Assembly: GCA_005885565.1 (NCBI GenBank)
Contig: VAXK01000286.1
Coordinates: 1 to 26,430, forward strand
From: Actinomycetota bacterium
Lineage (GTDB): Bacteria > Actinomycetota > Thermoleophilia > Gaiellales > Gaiellaceae
DNA length: 26,430 bases
Reading direction: 5' to 3'
Part shown: one piece after another, positions 6,558 through 14,141 of the stretch
How the letters are laid out: each line of letters opens with the position of its first letter
Position numbering within the stretch: position 1 is the stretch's first letter
The notes under the pieces: generated by a model
Told to the model about the DNA's origin: nothing
What the model saw: the letters and a program-made list of their open reading frames with translations, nothing else
The model's database searches: none
Made by a program: the position numbers and the translations under genes

Positions 6558-7702
6558 AGAAGGTCTGCGTCGTCGTCGGCTCCCGCGCGAACTACTCCTC
6601 GATCAAGTCGGCGATGCGCGCGGTTCGCGACCACCCGGACCTCCGGCTCCAGCTCGTCGTCGGCGCCTCGGCCCTGCTCGACCGCTACGGCACGGTGGTA
6701 GACGTGATCGAGCGGGACGGCTTCGAGCCCGACGAGAAGGTCTTCATGCTGATCGAAGGCGAGACGCCCGGCACGATGGCGAAGTCGACCGGGCTCGGCC
6801 TCCTGGAGCTACCGACGGCCTTCGAGCGCCTCGAGCCGGACGTCGTGATCACGGTCGGCGACCGGTTCGAGACGATGGCCACGGCCCTTGCGGCCACGTA
6901 CATGAACATCCCGCTCGCGCACACGATGGGCGGCGAGGTCTCTGGGAACATCGACGAGTCGATCCGGCATGCGGTGACGAAGTTCGCGCACCTCCACTTC
7001 CCGGCGTGCAAGGACGCCGCCGAGCGGATCGTCCGCATGGGCGAGCCGCCCGACACCGTGCACGTCGTCGGCTGCCCGCGGATGGACCTCGTCGCCGAGG
7101 TGCTGGCGGACGGAGAGAACGGGCTCAGCGACCTCTTCGCCGTCGGCGTCGGCGGCGAGTTCGACCTCGACCGGCCGTTCCTGCTCGTCTCGCAGCATCC
7201 CGTGACGACCGAGTACGGCGACGGCGAGCGGCAGATCACCGAGACGCTGCGGGCGGTGCAGGAGGTCGGCCTGCCGGCGGTCGTCCTCTGGCCGAACGCC
7301 GATGCCGGCTCCGAGCACATCGCCCGCGGGATCCGGAAGCTCCGCGAGCACGAGGACGACTCGCGCCTCCACTTCTTCAAGAACCTCGCCACCGACGACT
7401 ACGTGAAGCTCATGGCTCGCACCGCGTGCCTGGTCGGGAACTCGAGCTCCGCGATCCGCGAGGGGTCGTTCGTCGGCACGCCGGCAGTGAACGTCGGCTC
7501 GCGCCAGGAGGGCCGCCAGCGCGGATCGAACGTGGTCGACGTCGACTACGACCGCGCGGCGATCGCAGACGCGCTGCGCGCGCAGATCGACCACGGCCAG
7601 TACGAGCACGAGCTCATCTACGGCGACGGCCGGGCGGGGGAGCGCATCGCGAACATCCTGTCGCGCGCCACGTTCCGCATCGACAAGCGCATCACGTACT
7701 GA
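6554..7702 (+). CDS. neuC: UDP-GlcNAc 2-epimerase (hydrolysing), NeuC/LegG type
   Basis: A 382-residue protein starting at GTG 6554 in the neuB stop. This family hydrolyses UDP-GlcNAc (or its diacetamido relative) and inverts C2, giving the free mannosamine-type sugar that NeuB uses. Family signs are the N-terminal VVGSRANYSSIKSAM, GDRFETMA (about 97-104), the AHTMGGEVSGNIDESIRHAV block (about 119-138), and GNSSSAIREG (about 296-305) in the UDP-binding C-terminal domain. The length is normal for the family. The end is followed by a 182-bp gap before neuA. Whether the product is sialic or legionaminic acid cannot be decided, because no bacillosamine-type genes (PseB/LegB/LegC) are in the window. 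Confidence 0.9.
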   Translation: MKKVCVVVGSRANYSSIKSAMRAVRDHPDLRLQLVVGASALLDRYGTVVDVIERDGFEPDEKVFMLIEGETPGTMAKSTGLGLLELPTAFERLEPDVVITVGDRFETMATALAATYMNIPLAHTMGGEVSGNIDESIRHAVTKFAHLHFPACKDAAERIVRMGEPPDTVHVVGCPRMDLVAEVLADGENGLSDLFAVGVGGEFDLDRPFLLVSQHPVTTEYGDGERQITETLRAVQEVGLPAVVLWPNADAGSEHIARGIRKLREHEDDSRLHFFKNLATDDYVKLMARTACLVGNSSSAIREGSFVGTPAVNVGSRQEGRQRGSNVVDVDYDRAAIADALRAQIDHGQYEHELIYGDGRAGERIANILSRATFRIDKRITY

Positions 7703-7735
7703 GCCCGGTCCGCGCGAACGGCGGTGTCTCCGATC

Positions 7736-7767
7736 CCGGTGGCAGCCACGCAGGAGAAAGCGCCACG
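7736..7767. repeat. 32-bp direct repeat, copy A, between neuC and neuA
   Basis: The copy starts CCGGTGGCAGCCAC and continues with CAGGAGAAAG. It matches copy B (7834-7865) at 29 of 32 positions. Inside it GTGGC-A-GCCAC is a perfect inverted repeat. Its last eight bases form the left arm of the hairpin at 7760-7792. I know no element of this type. Confidence 0.7.
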
Positions 7768-7792
7768 AATATGTGACGCAACGACGTGGCGC
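7760..7792. other. Hairpin between neuC and neuA
   Basis: GCGCCACG (7760-7767) and CGTGGCGC (7785-7792) are perfectly complementary, with a 17-base A/T-richer loop. The left arm is the end of repeat copy A; copy B has two changes in the matching bases and no equivalent hairpin. It could be a terminator for neuBC without a T-tract, a processing signal, or part of a structured leader of neuA. Confidence 0.45.
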
Positions 7793-7833
7793 CGCGTTCT
7801 GTGGCGGCGGCAGGGCGGCCGCGCCGGCCGTGT

Positions 7834-7865
7834 CCGGTGGCAGCCACTCAGGAGAAAGTGCAACG
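7834..7865. repeat. 32-bp direct repeat, copy B, just upstream of neuA
   Basis: This copy lies exactly 98 bp after copy A and differs from it at three positions (15, 26 and 29). It ends 19 bases before the chosen neuA start. The purine-rich AGGAGAAAG inside it resembles a ribosome-binding site but is too far from GTG 7885 (about 26 bases) to serve it. It is 8 bases from an alternative in-frame GTG at 7867, which is a plausible Shine-Dalgarno distance. Confidence 0.7.
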
Positions 7866-7884
7866 CGTGTGGAACGCTACGCGC

Positions 7885-8547
7885 GTGCAGGTCGTGGCGC
7901 TGATCCCCGCCCGGGGCGGGTCGAAGGGCATCCCGCGCAAGAACCTCGCGCCGGTCGGAGGCCGGCCGCTTCTCGTCTGGACGATCGACGCGGCGCTCGA
8001 CAGCCGGACCGTCACCCGCACGGTCGTCTCCACAGAGGACGACGAGATCGCCTCCGTAGCACGCTCGCTCGGGGCCCAGGTGCTCGCTCGACCGGCCGAG
8101 CTCGCCGGCGACGACACGCCGATGCAGCCCGTCATCGTGCACGCGCTCGAGGAGCTGGGCGCACCCGAGGGCCTCGTCCTCCTCCAGCCGACCTCGCCGC
8201 TCCGCCGGGCGGAGCACGTCGACGAGGCGGTGGACCTGCTCCTCGCGACCGGCGCCGACTCCGTCGTCAGCGTCGTCGAGGTCCCGCACCGCTACCGTCC
8301 GGGCTCGCTGATGGCGCTCGACGGCGAACGGCTCGTGCGGCTGGCCGACGACCACGCGGGAACGCGGCAGGAGAAGCCGCTCGTCTACGCGCGGAACGGC
8401 CCGGCGGTGCTCGCGTTACGGCCCGACCGGATCGGCGCCGACCTCTACGGCGGCGACTGCCGACCGTACGTGATGGCCCCCCGCGACTCGCTCGACGTCG
8501 ACGAGCCGTTCGATCTCGAGCTCGCCGAGCTCCTGCTCGCCCGATGA
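7885..8547 (+). CDS. neuA: CMP-nonulosonate cytidylyltransferase NeuA
   Basis: A 220-residue protein that activates the free nonulosonic acid with CTP to give the CMP-sugar used by transferases. The N-terminal CTP-binding signature is clear: LIPARGGSKGIPRKNL (about 6-21). The rest follows the family: STEDDEIASVA, LQPTSPLRRAEHVDEAV, SVVEVPHRYRPG and a late DSLDVDEPFDLELAE. I chose GTG 7885 (VQVVALIPARGG) by family length; an in-frame GTG at 7867 would add six residues and has AGGAG at a good distance, and the frame is open to 7786. The 3' end overlaps the next gene as ATGA. A usual N-acylneuraminate enzyme cannot be told apart from a legionaminate one here. Confidence 0.88.
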   Translation: MQVVALIPARGGSKGIPRKNLAPVGGRPLLVWTIDAALDSRTVTRTVVSTEDDEIASVARSLGAQVLARPAELAGDDTPMQPVIVHALEELGAPEGLVLLQPTSPLRRAEHVDEAVDLLLATGADSVVSVVEVPHRYRPGSLMALDGERLVRLADDHAGTRQEKPLVYARNGPAVLALRPDRIGADLYGGDCRPYVMAPRDSLDVDEPFDLELAELLLAR

Positions 8548-9305
8548 CGCTCGCCCGCAAGGCGGCGCGCCTGCCGAGCATCGCCCGCGACGGCTGGCGC
8601 TATCCGGCCCTGCGCGTCCGCGCGCGCGGCGAGGACACCGCCATCGGGGCCCTGGCCGCGCTCGGCCTCCCCGAACCCGAGCTCCGTGAGCTCGCGCACG
8701 AGTTCGAGCGGGTCGCGCAACGCCTCTACGAGGAGCTCGCCGAGACCGCGCGCGAGGCCGGCGACGAGCTCGCCGCCACTCGCGCGGCCGGACGCTCGGC
8801 CTCGTCGGAGGAGGGCAAGAAGCTCCTCTACGTGAGCGTCAGAGCGCTTCGCCCGCGGCTCGTCGTCGAGACCGGGCCGTTCAACGGCGCCAGCTCGACG
8901 TTCCTTCTCCACGCACTGGAGGAGAACGGCGGCGACGGCCGGCTCGTCTCGTTCGACGTCCTCGACGCGCGTGACGCTCTCGACGTCCCGATCCCGGAAG
9001 GGCGCGAGCCCGCGTGGCTCGTCCCGCACGAGCTGCGCCACCGCTTCGAGCTCGTGCTCGGCGACACGCGGCAGACGTTGCGCCGCCGGCTCGAGGGCGA
9101 GACCGTCGACCTCTTCTTCCACGACTCGCTCCACACGACCCGGCACATGCTCTTCGAGTTCCGCGTCGCCTGGCGGCGCCTCCGCCGAGGCGGCGTCCTC
9201 GTCAGCGACGACGTCTTCTGGAACCCCGCGTTCTGGCTCTTCACGCGGGTGCACCGCGTACCGTTCCGGCACATCGGGACGATGGGAGTGACGAGGAAGC
9301 CGTGA
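8544..9305 (+). CDS. Class I SAM-dependent methyltransferase (Methyltransf_24-like)
   Basis: A 253-residue protein starting at ATG 8544 in the neuA stop. The N-terminal 90 residues are helical and charged. The SAM-binding motif I is VVETGPFNGASSTFLL (about 107-122). The acidic motif II is LVSFDVLD and motif IV is VDLFFHDSLHTTRHM, followed by RRGGVLVSDDV. This layout resembles the O-methyltransferase and cephalosporin-hydroxylase-like group found in glycan clusters. The DSLH and SDD residues could bind a metal, as in catechol-type O-methyltransferases, but this is a guess from pattern. It is translationally coupled to neuA and the next methyltransferase, so it may methylate a nonulosonate or a later sugar. 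Confidence 0.7.
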   Translation: MTLARKAARLPSIARDGWRYPALRVRARGEDTAIGALAALGLPEPELRELAHEFERVAQRLYEELAETAREAGDELAATRAAGRSASSEEGKKLLYVSVRALRPRLVVETGPFNGASSTFLLHALEENGGDGRLVSFDVLDARDALDVPIPEGREPAWLVPHELRHRFELVLGDTRQTLRRRLEGETVDLFFHDSLHTTRHMLFEFRVAWRRLRRGGVLVSDDVFWNPAFWLFTRVHRVPFRHIGTMGVTRKP

Positions 9306-10273
9306 GCATCGACCAGGAGACCGGGCGCGACCGCTATTTCGAGGCCCGCGACGCCGAGCTCGCCGCGCTCATCGACCCGGAGACCGGGCGGCTCGCCGAC
9401 GACCTGGCGCAGACGATCGACTGCCCGCTCTGCGGCGGCTCGAGCCACCGGCCGCTCTTCGAGAAGCAGGGCTTCACCTTCGTCCGCTGCGCCGACTGCC
9501 GGCTCGTCTTCGTGAACCCGCAGGTCAAGGAGAGCGTCGTCCTCGACGAGTACCGGACGGCGGAGACGAACGACCTCTGGTTCGACGTCCTCACCTCGGA
9601 GCGGCAGCTCGCCCTCGACCGCGAGAAGTTCGCGGAGGTGCTCGACCTGCTGGAGCCGTACAAGGGCGCGGGCCGCCTCCTCGACGTGGGCTGCTCGATC
9701 GGGCTCTTCCTCGACCTCGCGCGCGAGCGCGGCTGGCGGGGGACCGGCATCGAGTTCGCGCCGCGCGCCCTCGCCCACGCCCGCGAGCGCTACGGCCTCG
9801 ACGTGCTCGACGTGCCGCTCGACGAGGCCGGCTTCGAGGACGGGAGCTTCGACGCCGTCGGTCTGCTCTCCGTCCTCGAGCACACGAACGAGCCCGGCCG
9901 GATGCTCGGCGACGTCGCCCGGGTGCTGCGGCCCGGCGGCGCGGTCTACGTGGTCGTCCCGAACGTCGACAGCCTCGCGTGCCGGGTCCTCCACGAGCGC
10001 GCCCGCACGTTCGACGGGCGCAACCACCTCGTCTACTTCTCGCCCTCGACGCTCTCCGACCTTCTCGACCGCTGCGGCTTCGACGTGCCCCACGTCGCGA
10101 CGACGGTGTCGTCCGCCGCCGCGATCGCCGAGCACCTCGCCTACGAGGAGCCGTACTCGGAGGCCGGGCTCGTCGACGATGTCCCCGCGGAGATCATGGC
10201 GGCACTCGAGCCGCGGCTCGCGGAGCTCCACCTCGGCTACAAGCTGCACGCGCTCGCCGTCAAACGCGCTTGA
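9302..10273 (+). CDS. Methyltransferase with N-terminal zinc ribbon
   Basis: A 323-residue protein starting at GTG 9302 within the previous stop (GTGA). It has a zinc-ribbon-like set of four cysteines, CPLC at 41-44 and CADC at 63-66, then a Methyltransf_23/11-type domain: LLDVGCSIGLFL (125-136), GIEFAPRALAHAR, LLSVLEHTNEP and LRPGGAVYVVVPN. The order zinc ribbon then methyltransferase is common in sugar methyltransferases of surface-glycan and antibiotic clusters. The DHLV-like region reads RNHLVYFSPSTL, also usual in the family. Its target is probably a nucleotide sugar or glycan residue, but O- and C-methylation cannot be told apart. Confidence 0.75.
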   Translation: MSIDQETGRDRYFEARDAELAALIDPETGRLADDLAQTIDCPLCGGSSHRPLFEKQGFTFVRCADCRLVFVNPQVKESVVLDEYRTAETNDLWFDVLTSERQLALDREKFAEVLDLLEPYKGAGRLLDVGCSIGLFLDLARERGWRGTGIEFAPRALAHARERYGLDVLDVPLDEAGFEDGSFDAVGLLSVLEHTNEPGRMLGDVARVLRPGGAVYVVVPNVDSLACRVLHERARTFDGRNHLVYFSPSTLSDLLDRCGFDVPHVATTVSSAAAIAEHLAYEEPYSEAGLVDDVPAEIMAALEPRLAELHLGYKLHALAVKRA

Positions 10274-11142
10274 TCCGGGTCGCCACCGTCCATTGGCGCG
10301 ACCCGCGCTGGATCGACGTCCAGCTCCGCTACCTCGCCCGCCACGTCCCGCCGCCCTACCGCGTCTACGCCGACCTCGAGGGGATCGACACCGACGAGCA
10401 CGGGCCGAAGTTCGACCACGTCTCCGACCTCGCCGCCACGCGGAGCTTCGAGAACCCCATCTTCAGCCACACCGAGAAGCTGAACGCCCTCGCGGCGACG
10501 ATCGCGGCCGAGGCGGCACCCGACGACGTCCTGCTCTTCCTCGACGGCGACGCGTTCCCGATCGCGCCGCTCGGGCCGTTCCTCGCGGCGAAGCTCGCGC
10601 GCTACCGGCTCGCCGCCGTCCGCCGCGACGAGAACCTCGACGACGAGCAGCCGCACCCGTCGTTCTGCGCCACCACCGTCGGCTTCTGGCAGGAGCTCGG
10701 CGGCGACTGGAATCCCGGCTACACCTGGCCGAACGCCGCCGGCAAGGAGGTCACGGACGCCGGTGGGAACCTGCTCGGGACCCTGCGCGAGCGCGACGTC
10801 GAGTGGTACCCGCTGCTGCGCACGAACCGGCGCAACCTCAGGCCGCTCTGGTTCGCGGTGTACGACGACCTCGTCTACCACCACGGCGCCGGCTTCCGCG
10901 GCGGGCTCTGCCGCCGCGACCGCGAGGCGATCGGGCGCGTCCCGGAGCCCCCGCCCGACCCGCCGCCCGGCGCCGGCCTGCGCGAGCGGCTCGCCTGGCA
11001 GCTCCGCGCCCGCAAGTGGTACTGGGTCGACAAGCGCCCGGTCGTGAAGCGGGAACGGAGGACGCTGCACCGAAACAGGGAGCTCTCCGACAGGATCTAC
11101 GCGGAGCTCCAGGCCGACGAGTCGTTCTGGCTCCGCGTCTAA
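10270..11142 (+). CDS. Glycosyltransferase-like protein with DGD motif
   Basis: A 290-residue protein with a TTG start at 10270 overlapping the previous stop (TTGA); no better in-frame start lies nearby, and the translation IRVATVHWRDPRWIDVQ begins like a GT-A domain. The key motif is VLLFLDGDAFPIAPL (about 87-101), a DxD-type metal and nucleotide-sugar site. Downstream are CATTVGFWQELGGDWNPGYTW blocks and a YHHGAGF segment that could supply the acceptor site or catalytic base. The C-terminal 50 residues are basic. I do not recognise a named family; it looks like a cytoplasmic sugar transferase acting before export. It is the last gene before the ABC exporter, 36 bases away. Confidence 0.6.
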   Translation: MIRVATVHWRDPRWIDVQLRYLARHVPPPYRVYADLEGIDTDEHGPKFDHVSDLAATRSFENPIFSHTEKLNALAATIAAEAAPDDVLLFLDGDAFPIAPLGPFLAAKLARYRLAAVRRDENLDDEQPHPSFCATTVGFWQELGGDWNPGYTWPNAAGKEVTDAGGNLLGTLRERDVEWYPLLRTNRRNLRPLWFAVYDDLVYHHGAGFRGGLCRRDREAIGRVPEPPPDPPPGAGLRERLAWQLRARKWYWVDKRPVVKRERRTLHRNRELSDRIYAELQADESFWLRV

Positions 11143-11164
11143 CGGAATCCGAACGGCACACGGC

Positions 11165-11170
11165 TACAGT
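11165..11170 (+). promoter_or_regulatory. -10 box TACAGT for the ABC exporter genes
   Basis: TACAGT is followed by eight bases and the ATG at 11179. The 36-bp gap upstream of the permease gene holds no Shine-Dalgarno-like sequence close to the start. Predicted near-leaderless promoter for wzm-wzt. Confidence 0.45.
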
Positions 11171-11178
11171 CCAGGCGC

Positions 11179-12021
11179 ATGTCCGCGGCAGCGACCACCG
11201 AGAAGCAGCAGACGCTCGTCATCCGCCCGCCGTCGGGCTTCTCCGGGATCGGCCTCGGCGACCTCTGGCGCTTCCGCGAGCTCCTGCTCTTCCTCACGTG
11301 GCGCGACATCAAGGTCCGCTACAAGCAGACGCTCCTCGGCGCGGCCTGGGCGGTGCTCCAGCCGTTCCTGACGATGATCGTCTTCACGGTCGTCATCAAC
11401 CACATCGGCCGCGTGCACACGCCGATTCCCTATCCGCTGTTCGCCCTCTCGACGCTGGCCCTCTGGTACTACTTCTCGAACGGCGTCAACCTCACGTCGG
11501 CGAGCCTCGTCGGCAGCGCGCCGCTGATCACGAAGGTCTACTTCCCGCGGGTCTCGGTCGTCCTGTCGCCGATCCTGGCCGGGCTCGTCGACTTCTGCCT
11601 CGCCTTTCTCCTCGTCGCCGGCGCGATGGCCTACTACGGCTTCGGGCCGCCGCTCCAGGCGCTCCTCGTGCCGCTCTTCGTCGTGCTCGCCGGCTTCATG
11701 GCCCTCGGGCTCGGGCTCGTGCTCTCGGCGCTGAACGTGAGCTACCGCGACATCCGCTACGCCGTCCCCTTCGTGCTCCAGCTCTGGCTGTGGGCGACTC
11801 CGGTCGCCTACCCGGGCAGCGCCGTCCCCGCGCGGTTCCAGCTCCTCTACAAGCTGAATCCGATGACCGGCGTCGTCGAGGGCTACCGCTGGGCGCTCCT
11901 CGGCAGCGGGCATGTCCACGCGCTGAACTTGGGGGTCTCGATCGGGACGGCGCTCGTCCTCCTCGTGGGCGGCGCCCTCTACTTCGCGCGCGCCGAGCGC
12001 GCCTTCGCCGATGTCATCTGA
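11179..12021 (+). CDS. wzm: ABC-2 type polysaccharide exporter, permease subunit (Wzm-like)
   Basis: A 280-residue inner-membrane protein. The cytoplasmic N-terminus has the family block LTWRDIKVRYKQTLLGAAW (about 36-54), followed by about six hydrophobic segments, including VLQPFLTMIVFTVVI, LSPILAGLVDFCLAFLLVAG, LLVPLFVVLAGFMALGLGL and a last one near IGTALVLLVGGALYF. The KVYFPRVSVVLSPI segment is usual for O-antigen and teichoic-acid permeases of the Wzm/TagG type. It pairs with the ATPase gene, which starts 11 bases before its stop. Together they move a lipid-linked glycan across the membrane. ATG 11179 fits the family length. Confidence 0.9.
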   Translation: MSAAATTEKQQTLVIRPPSGFSGIGLGDLWRFRELLLFLTWRDIKVRYKQTLLGAAWAVLQPFLTMIVFTVVINHIGRVHTPIPYPLFALSTLALWYYFSNGVNLTSASLVGSAPLITKVYFPRVSVVLSPILAGLVDFCLAFLLVAGAMAYYGFGPPLQALLVPLFVVLAGFMALGLGLVLSALNVSYRDIRYAVPFVLQLWLWATPVAYPGSAVPARFQLLYKLNPMTGVVEGYRWALLGSGHVHALNLGVSIGTALVLLVGGALYFARAERAFADVI

Positions 12022-13282
12022 CCTCGCCATCGAGGCGCAGGGGCTCGGCAAGCGGTACGTCCTCGGCGAGCGCGGGCGCACGCCGCTCAGGCGCAACCGG
12101 GAGGAGATCTGGGCCCTCCGGGACGCGACGTTCGAGGTCGAGCGCGGGCGGGCCGTCGGCGTCGTCGGCCACAACGGCGCGGGCAAGACGACGCTGCTCA
12201 AGATCCTGTCGCGCATCACCGTGCCGACCACCGGCGAGGCGCGCATCCGCGGCTCCGTCGGCTCGCTGCTCGAGGTCGGCACCGGTTTCCACCCGGAGCT
12301 CTCGGGCCGCGACAACGTCTACCTGAACGGCGCGATGCTCGGGATGCGGCGGCGCGAGATCAAGGCGAAGTTCGACGAGATCGTCGCGTTCGCCGAGGTC
12401 GAGCGGTTCATCGACACCCCGGTGAAGCGCTATTCGAGCGGGATGTACGTGCGCCTCGCGTTCGCGGTCGCAGCACACCTGGAGCCGGACATCCTCATCG
12501 TCGACGAGGTGCTCGCGGTCGGGGACGCGTCGTTCCAGCGCAAGTGCCTCGGCAAGATGGGCGAGGTCTCGAGCGAGGGCCGCACCGTCCTCTTCGTCAG
12601 CCACAACATGGCCGCGATCCGCTCGCTCACCTCGAAGGCGCTGTGGCTCGACCACGGCCGCATCGCCGCCGACGGCACGACCGCCGACGTCGTCTCCGAA
12701 TACCTGGCCTCCACGATCGACCAGGAGGTGAGCGGCGTCGTCGACCTGAGCGAGAACGCGTCCCGGCAGACCGTCGGGAAGTTCACCGCGCAGCGCGTGC
12801 GCTTCACCTCCGTCTCGCTGCTCGACGCCGACGACCGGCCCGTGCTCGCCTTCGGCGAGGAGACTCCGCTCCGGGTCGACATGCGGTTCGACGTCCGCAC
12901 GCCGGTGCGCTTCCTCGAGCTCTACGTCCGCGTGAAGACGATCGACGGCCAGCGGCTCTTCACGAGCTTCGGCGGCCAGCTCGAGTCGACGGTCGAGCCG
13001 GGCCGCTACCGCACGCTCTGCGAGATCCCGGAGAACCCGCTCCGGCCCGGCCGCTACGCGATCGAGCTCGTCGCGCGCGCGGCCGATCCCGAGGACATCG
13101 TCCCGACGGCGCTCACGTTCGCCGTCGAGGCGGGGCACCTCGAGGAGGAGAACCTTCGCTACGTGACCAGGGCGGACGGGGTCATCCGCGTCCCCTCGAG
13201 CTGGAGCGCCCTGGAGCCCGACGATGCGCCGACCGGGACGCTCGGCGACGCCGCACGACGCGTTCCGGCACGAGGCTCTTGA
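12011..13282 (+). CDS. wzt: ABC exporter ATPase with C-terminal glycan-binding domain (Wzt-like)
   Basis: A 423-residue ATPase. Walker A is GHNGAGKT (53-60), the signature is YSSGMYVRLAFA (about 141-152), Walker B is ILIVDEVLAVGD (about 161-172), and the switch histidine is in VLFVSHN. The N-terminal domain ends near residue 240. Residues about 250-400 are a beta-rich domain (FTAQRVRFTSVSLL, PLRVDMRFDV, LRPGRYAIELVAR) matching the Wzt C-terminal domain, which in known systems binds the modified end of the finished polysaccharide and makes export depend on capping. The presence of methyl- and sulfotransferases nearby fits such a cap (inference). The last 101 bases overlap the 3' end of a convergent glycosyltransferase gene. 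Confidence 0.9.
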   Translation: MSSDLAIEAQGLGKRYVLGERGRTPLRRNREEIWALRDATFEVERGRAVGVVGHNGAGKTTLLKILSRITVPTTGEARIRGSVGSLLEVGTGFHPELSGRDNVYLNGAMLGMRRREIKAKFDEIVAFAEVERFIDTPVKRYSSGMYVRLAFAVAAHLEPDILIVDEVLAVGDASFQRKCLGKMGEVSSEGRTVLFVSHNMAAIRSLTSKALWLDHGRIAADGTTADVVSEYLASTIDQEVSGVVDLSENASRQTVGKFTAQRVRFTSVSLLDADDRPVLAFGEETPLRVDMRFDVRTPVRFLELYVRVKTIDGQRLFTSFGGQLESTVEPGRYRTLCEIPENPLRPGRYAIELVARAADPEDIVPTALTFAVEAGHLEEENLRYVTRADGVIRVPSSWSALEPDDAPTGTLGDAARRVPARGS

Positions 13283-14141
13283 CGAACAGGAGGAGGTGGA
13301 GGCGCGAGAATGCGAGCGGCGCGACCCTGAGTGCCCGCAGGAACTGCCTCCGCGCTCGGGCGACATGCGCCGCTCGGTAGTAGACGAGGGCCGCGCGGAG
13401 GTGGTAGCTCGCCCGCCCGCGGCGCGCGTGCCGTCGTAGCTCGGGCGGGAACTTCGGGCCGGTGAAGAACGTCTCCGCGAGGCGCACCGCATCCTCCGCC
13501 TTCGCCACCGACGGCTCGACCGTCTTCGAGGCCGGGTGCAGCCGGAACGTCGCGAGCGGCCGCTGGAGCCGCTTCGCGCGCCCGTGCATCGCGAGACGGA
13601 CGAGGAACTCGTACTCGAAGAAGAAGAACGAGCGCTCGTCGAACGGGCCCGCGAGCTCCCACGCCTCCCGCCGCCACATCGAGGCCTGCTGGGGAACCGG
13701 GTTCGCCCCGGTGCGAGCGAGCTCGTGCGGGTCCCAGTCGCGGGCGCGGAGGGTCCCGATCTCGCGGTCGTCCTGCCGCGTGAGCGCGTCGCCGTAGACG
13801 AGGAGCAGGTCGCGGTCGTCGCCGAAGGCCTCCACGAACGCCGACAACGCCCCGGGAAGGAGCGTGTCGTCCGAGTTCACGAACGCGAGCAGCTCGCCCG
13901 TCGTGTGCGCGAAGCCGCGGTTCAGCGCCGCGGGCTGTCCCGCGTTCTCCTGCTGCGTCCACCACGCGAGGCGGTCGGCGTAGCGCCCGATCACGTCGAC
14001 GCTCCCGTCGGTCGACCCGTCGTCGACGACCACGTACTCGATCCGCGGGTAGTCCTGCTCGAGGACGGACAGCATCGTCTCTTCGAGGAAGGCCGCCTGG
14101 TTGTACGACGGCGTGACGATGCTGACCAGCGGGCCGCTCAT
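13182..14141 (-). CDS. Family 2 glycosyltransferase
   Basis: A 319-residue GT-A enzyme starting at ATG 14141. It has SIVTPSYNQAAFLEETMLS (7-25), the donor motif VVVDDGSTDGS (37-47), the DxD equivalent FVNSDDTLLPGAL (about 87-99), and a typical acceptor loop QQASMWRREAWELAGPFDE followed by FFFEYEFLVRLA (the ED-type catalytic base region). The C-terminal 70 residues are basic and include YYRAAHVARARRQFLRAL. The last 25 or so residues are low-complexity Arg/Ser and lie across the end of the convergent wzt gene; the natural end may once have been earlier. The start overlaps the stop of the upstream glycosyltransferase as ATGA. Confidence 0.88.
   Translation of the reverse strand: MSGPLVSIVTPSYNQAAFLEETMLSVLEQDYPRIEYVVVDDGSTDGSVDVIGRYADRLAWWTQQENAGQPAALNRGFAHTTGELLAFVNSDDTLLPGALSAFVEAFGDDRDLLLVYGDALTRQDDREIGTLRARDWDPHELARTGANPVPQQASMWRREAWELAGPFDERSFFFFEYEFLVRLAMHGRAKRLQRPLATFRLHPASKTVEPSVAKAEDAVRLAETFFTGPKFPPELRRHARRGRASYHLRAALVYYRAAHVARARRQFLRALRVAPLAFSRLHLLLFVKSLVPERVVRRRRASRSAHRRAPGRSSSRGRG

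Noticed and set aside
7736..7865. A CRISPR array or transposon end
   Set aside because: Only two copies with three differences, no regular spacer set, no cas genes and no transposase or terminal inverted repeats nearby.
7731..7884. A known riboswitch class (glycine, cobalamin, c-di-AMP)
   Set aside because: I compared the segment by memory with the conserved cores of these classes and found none of their fixed sequence blocks.
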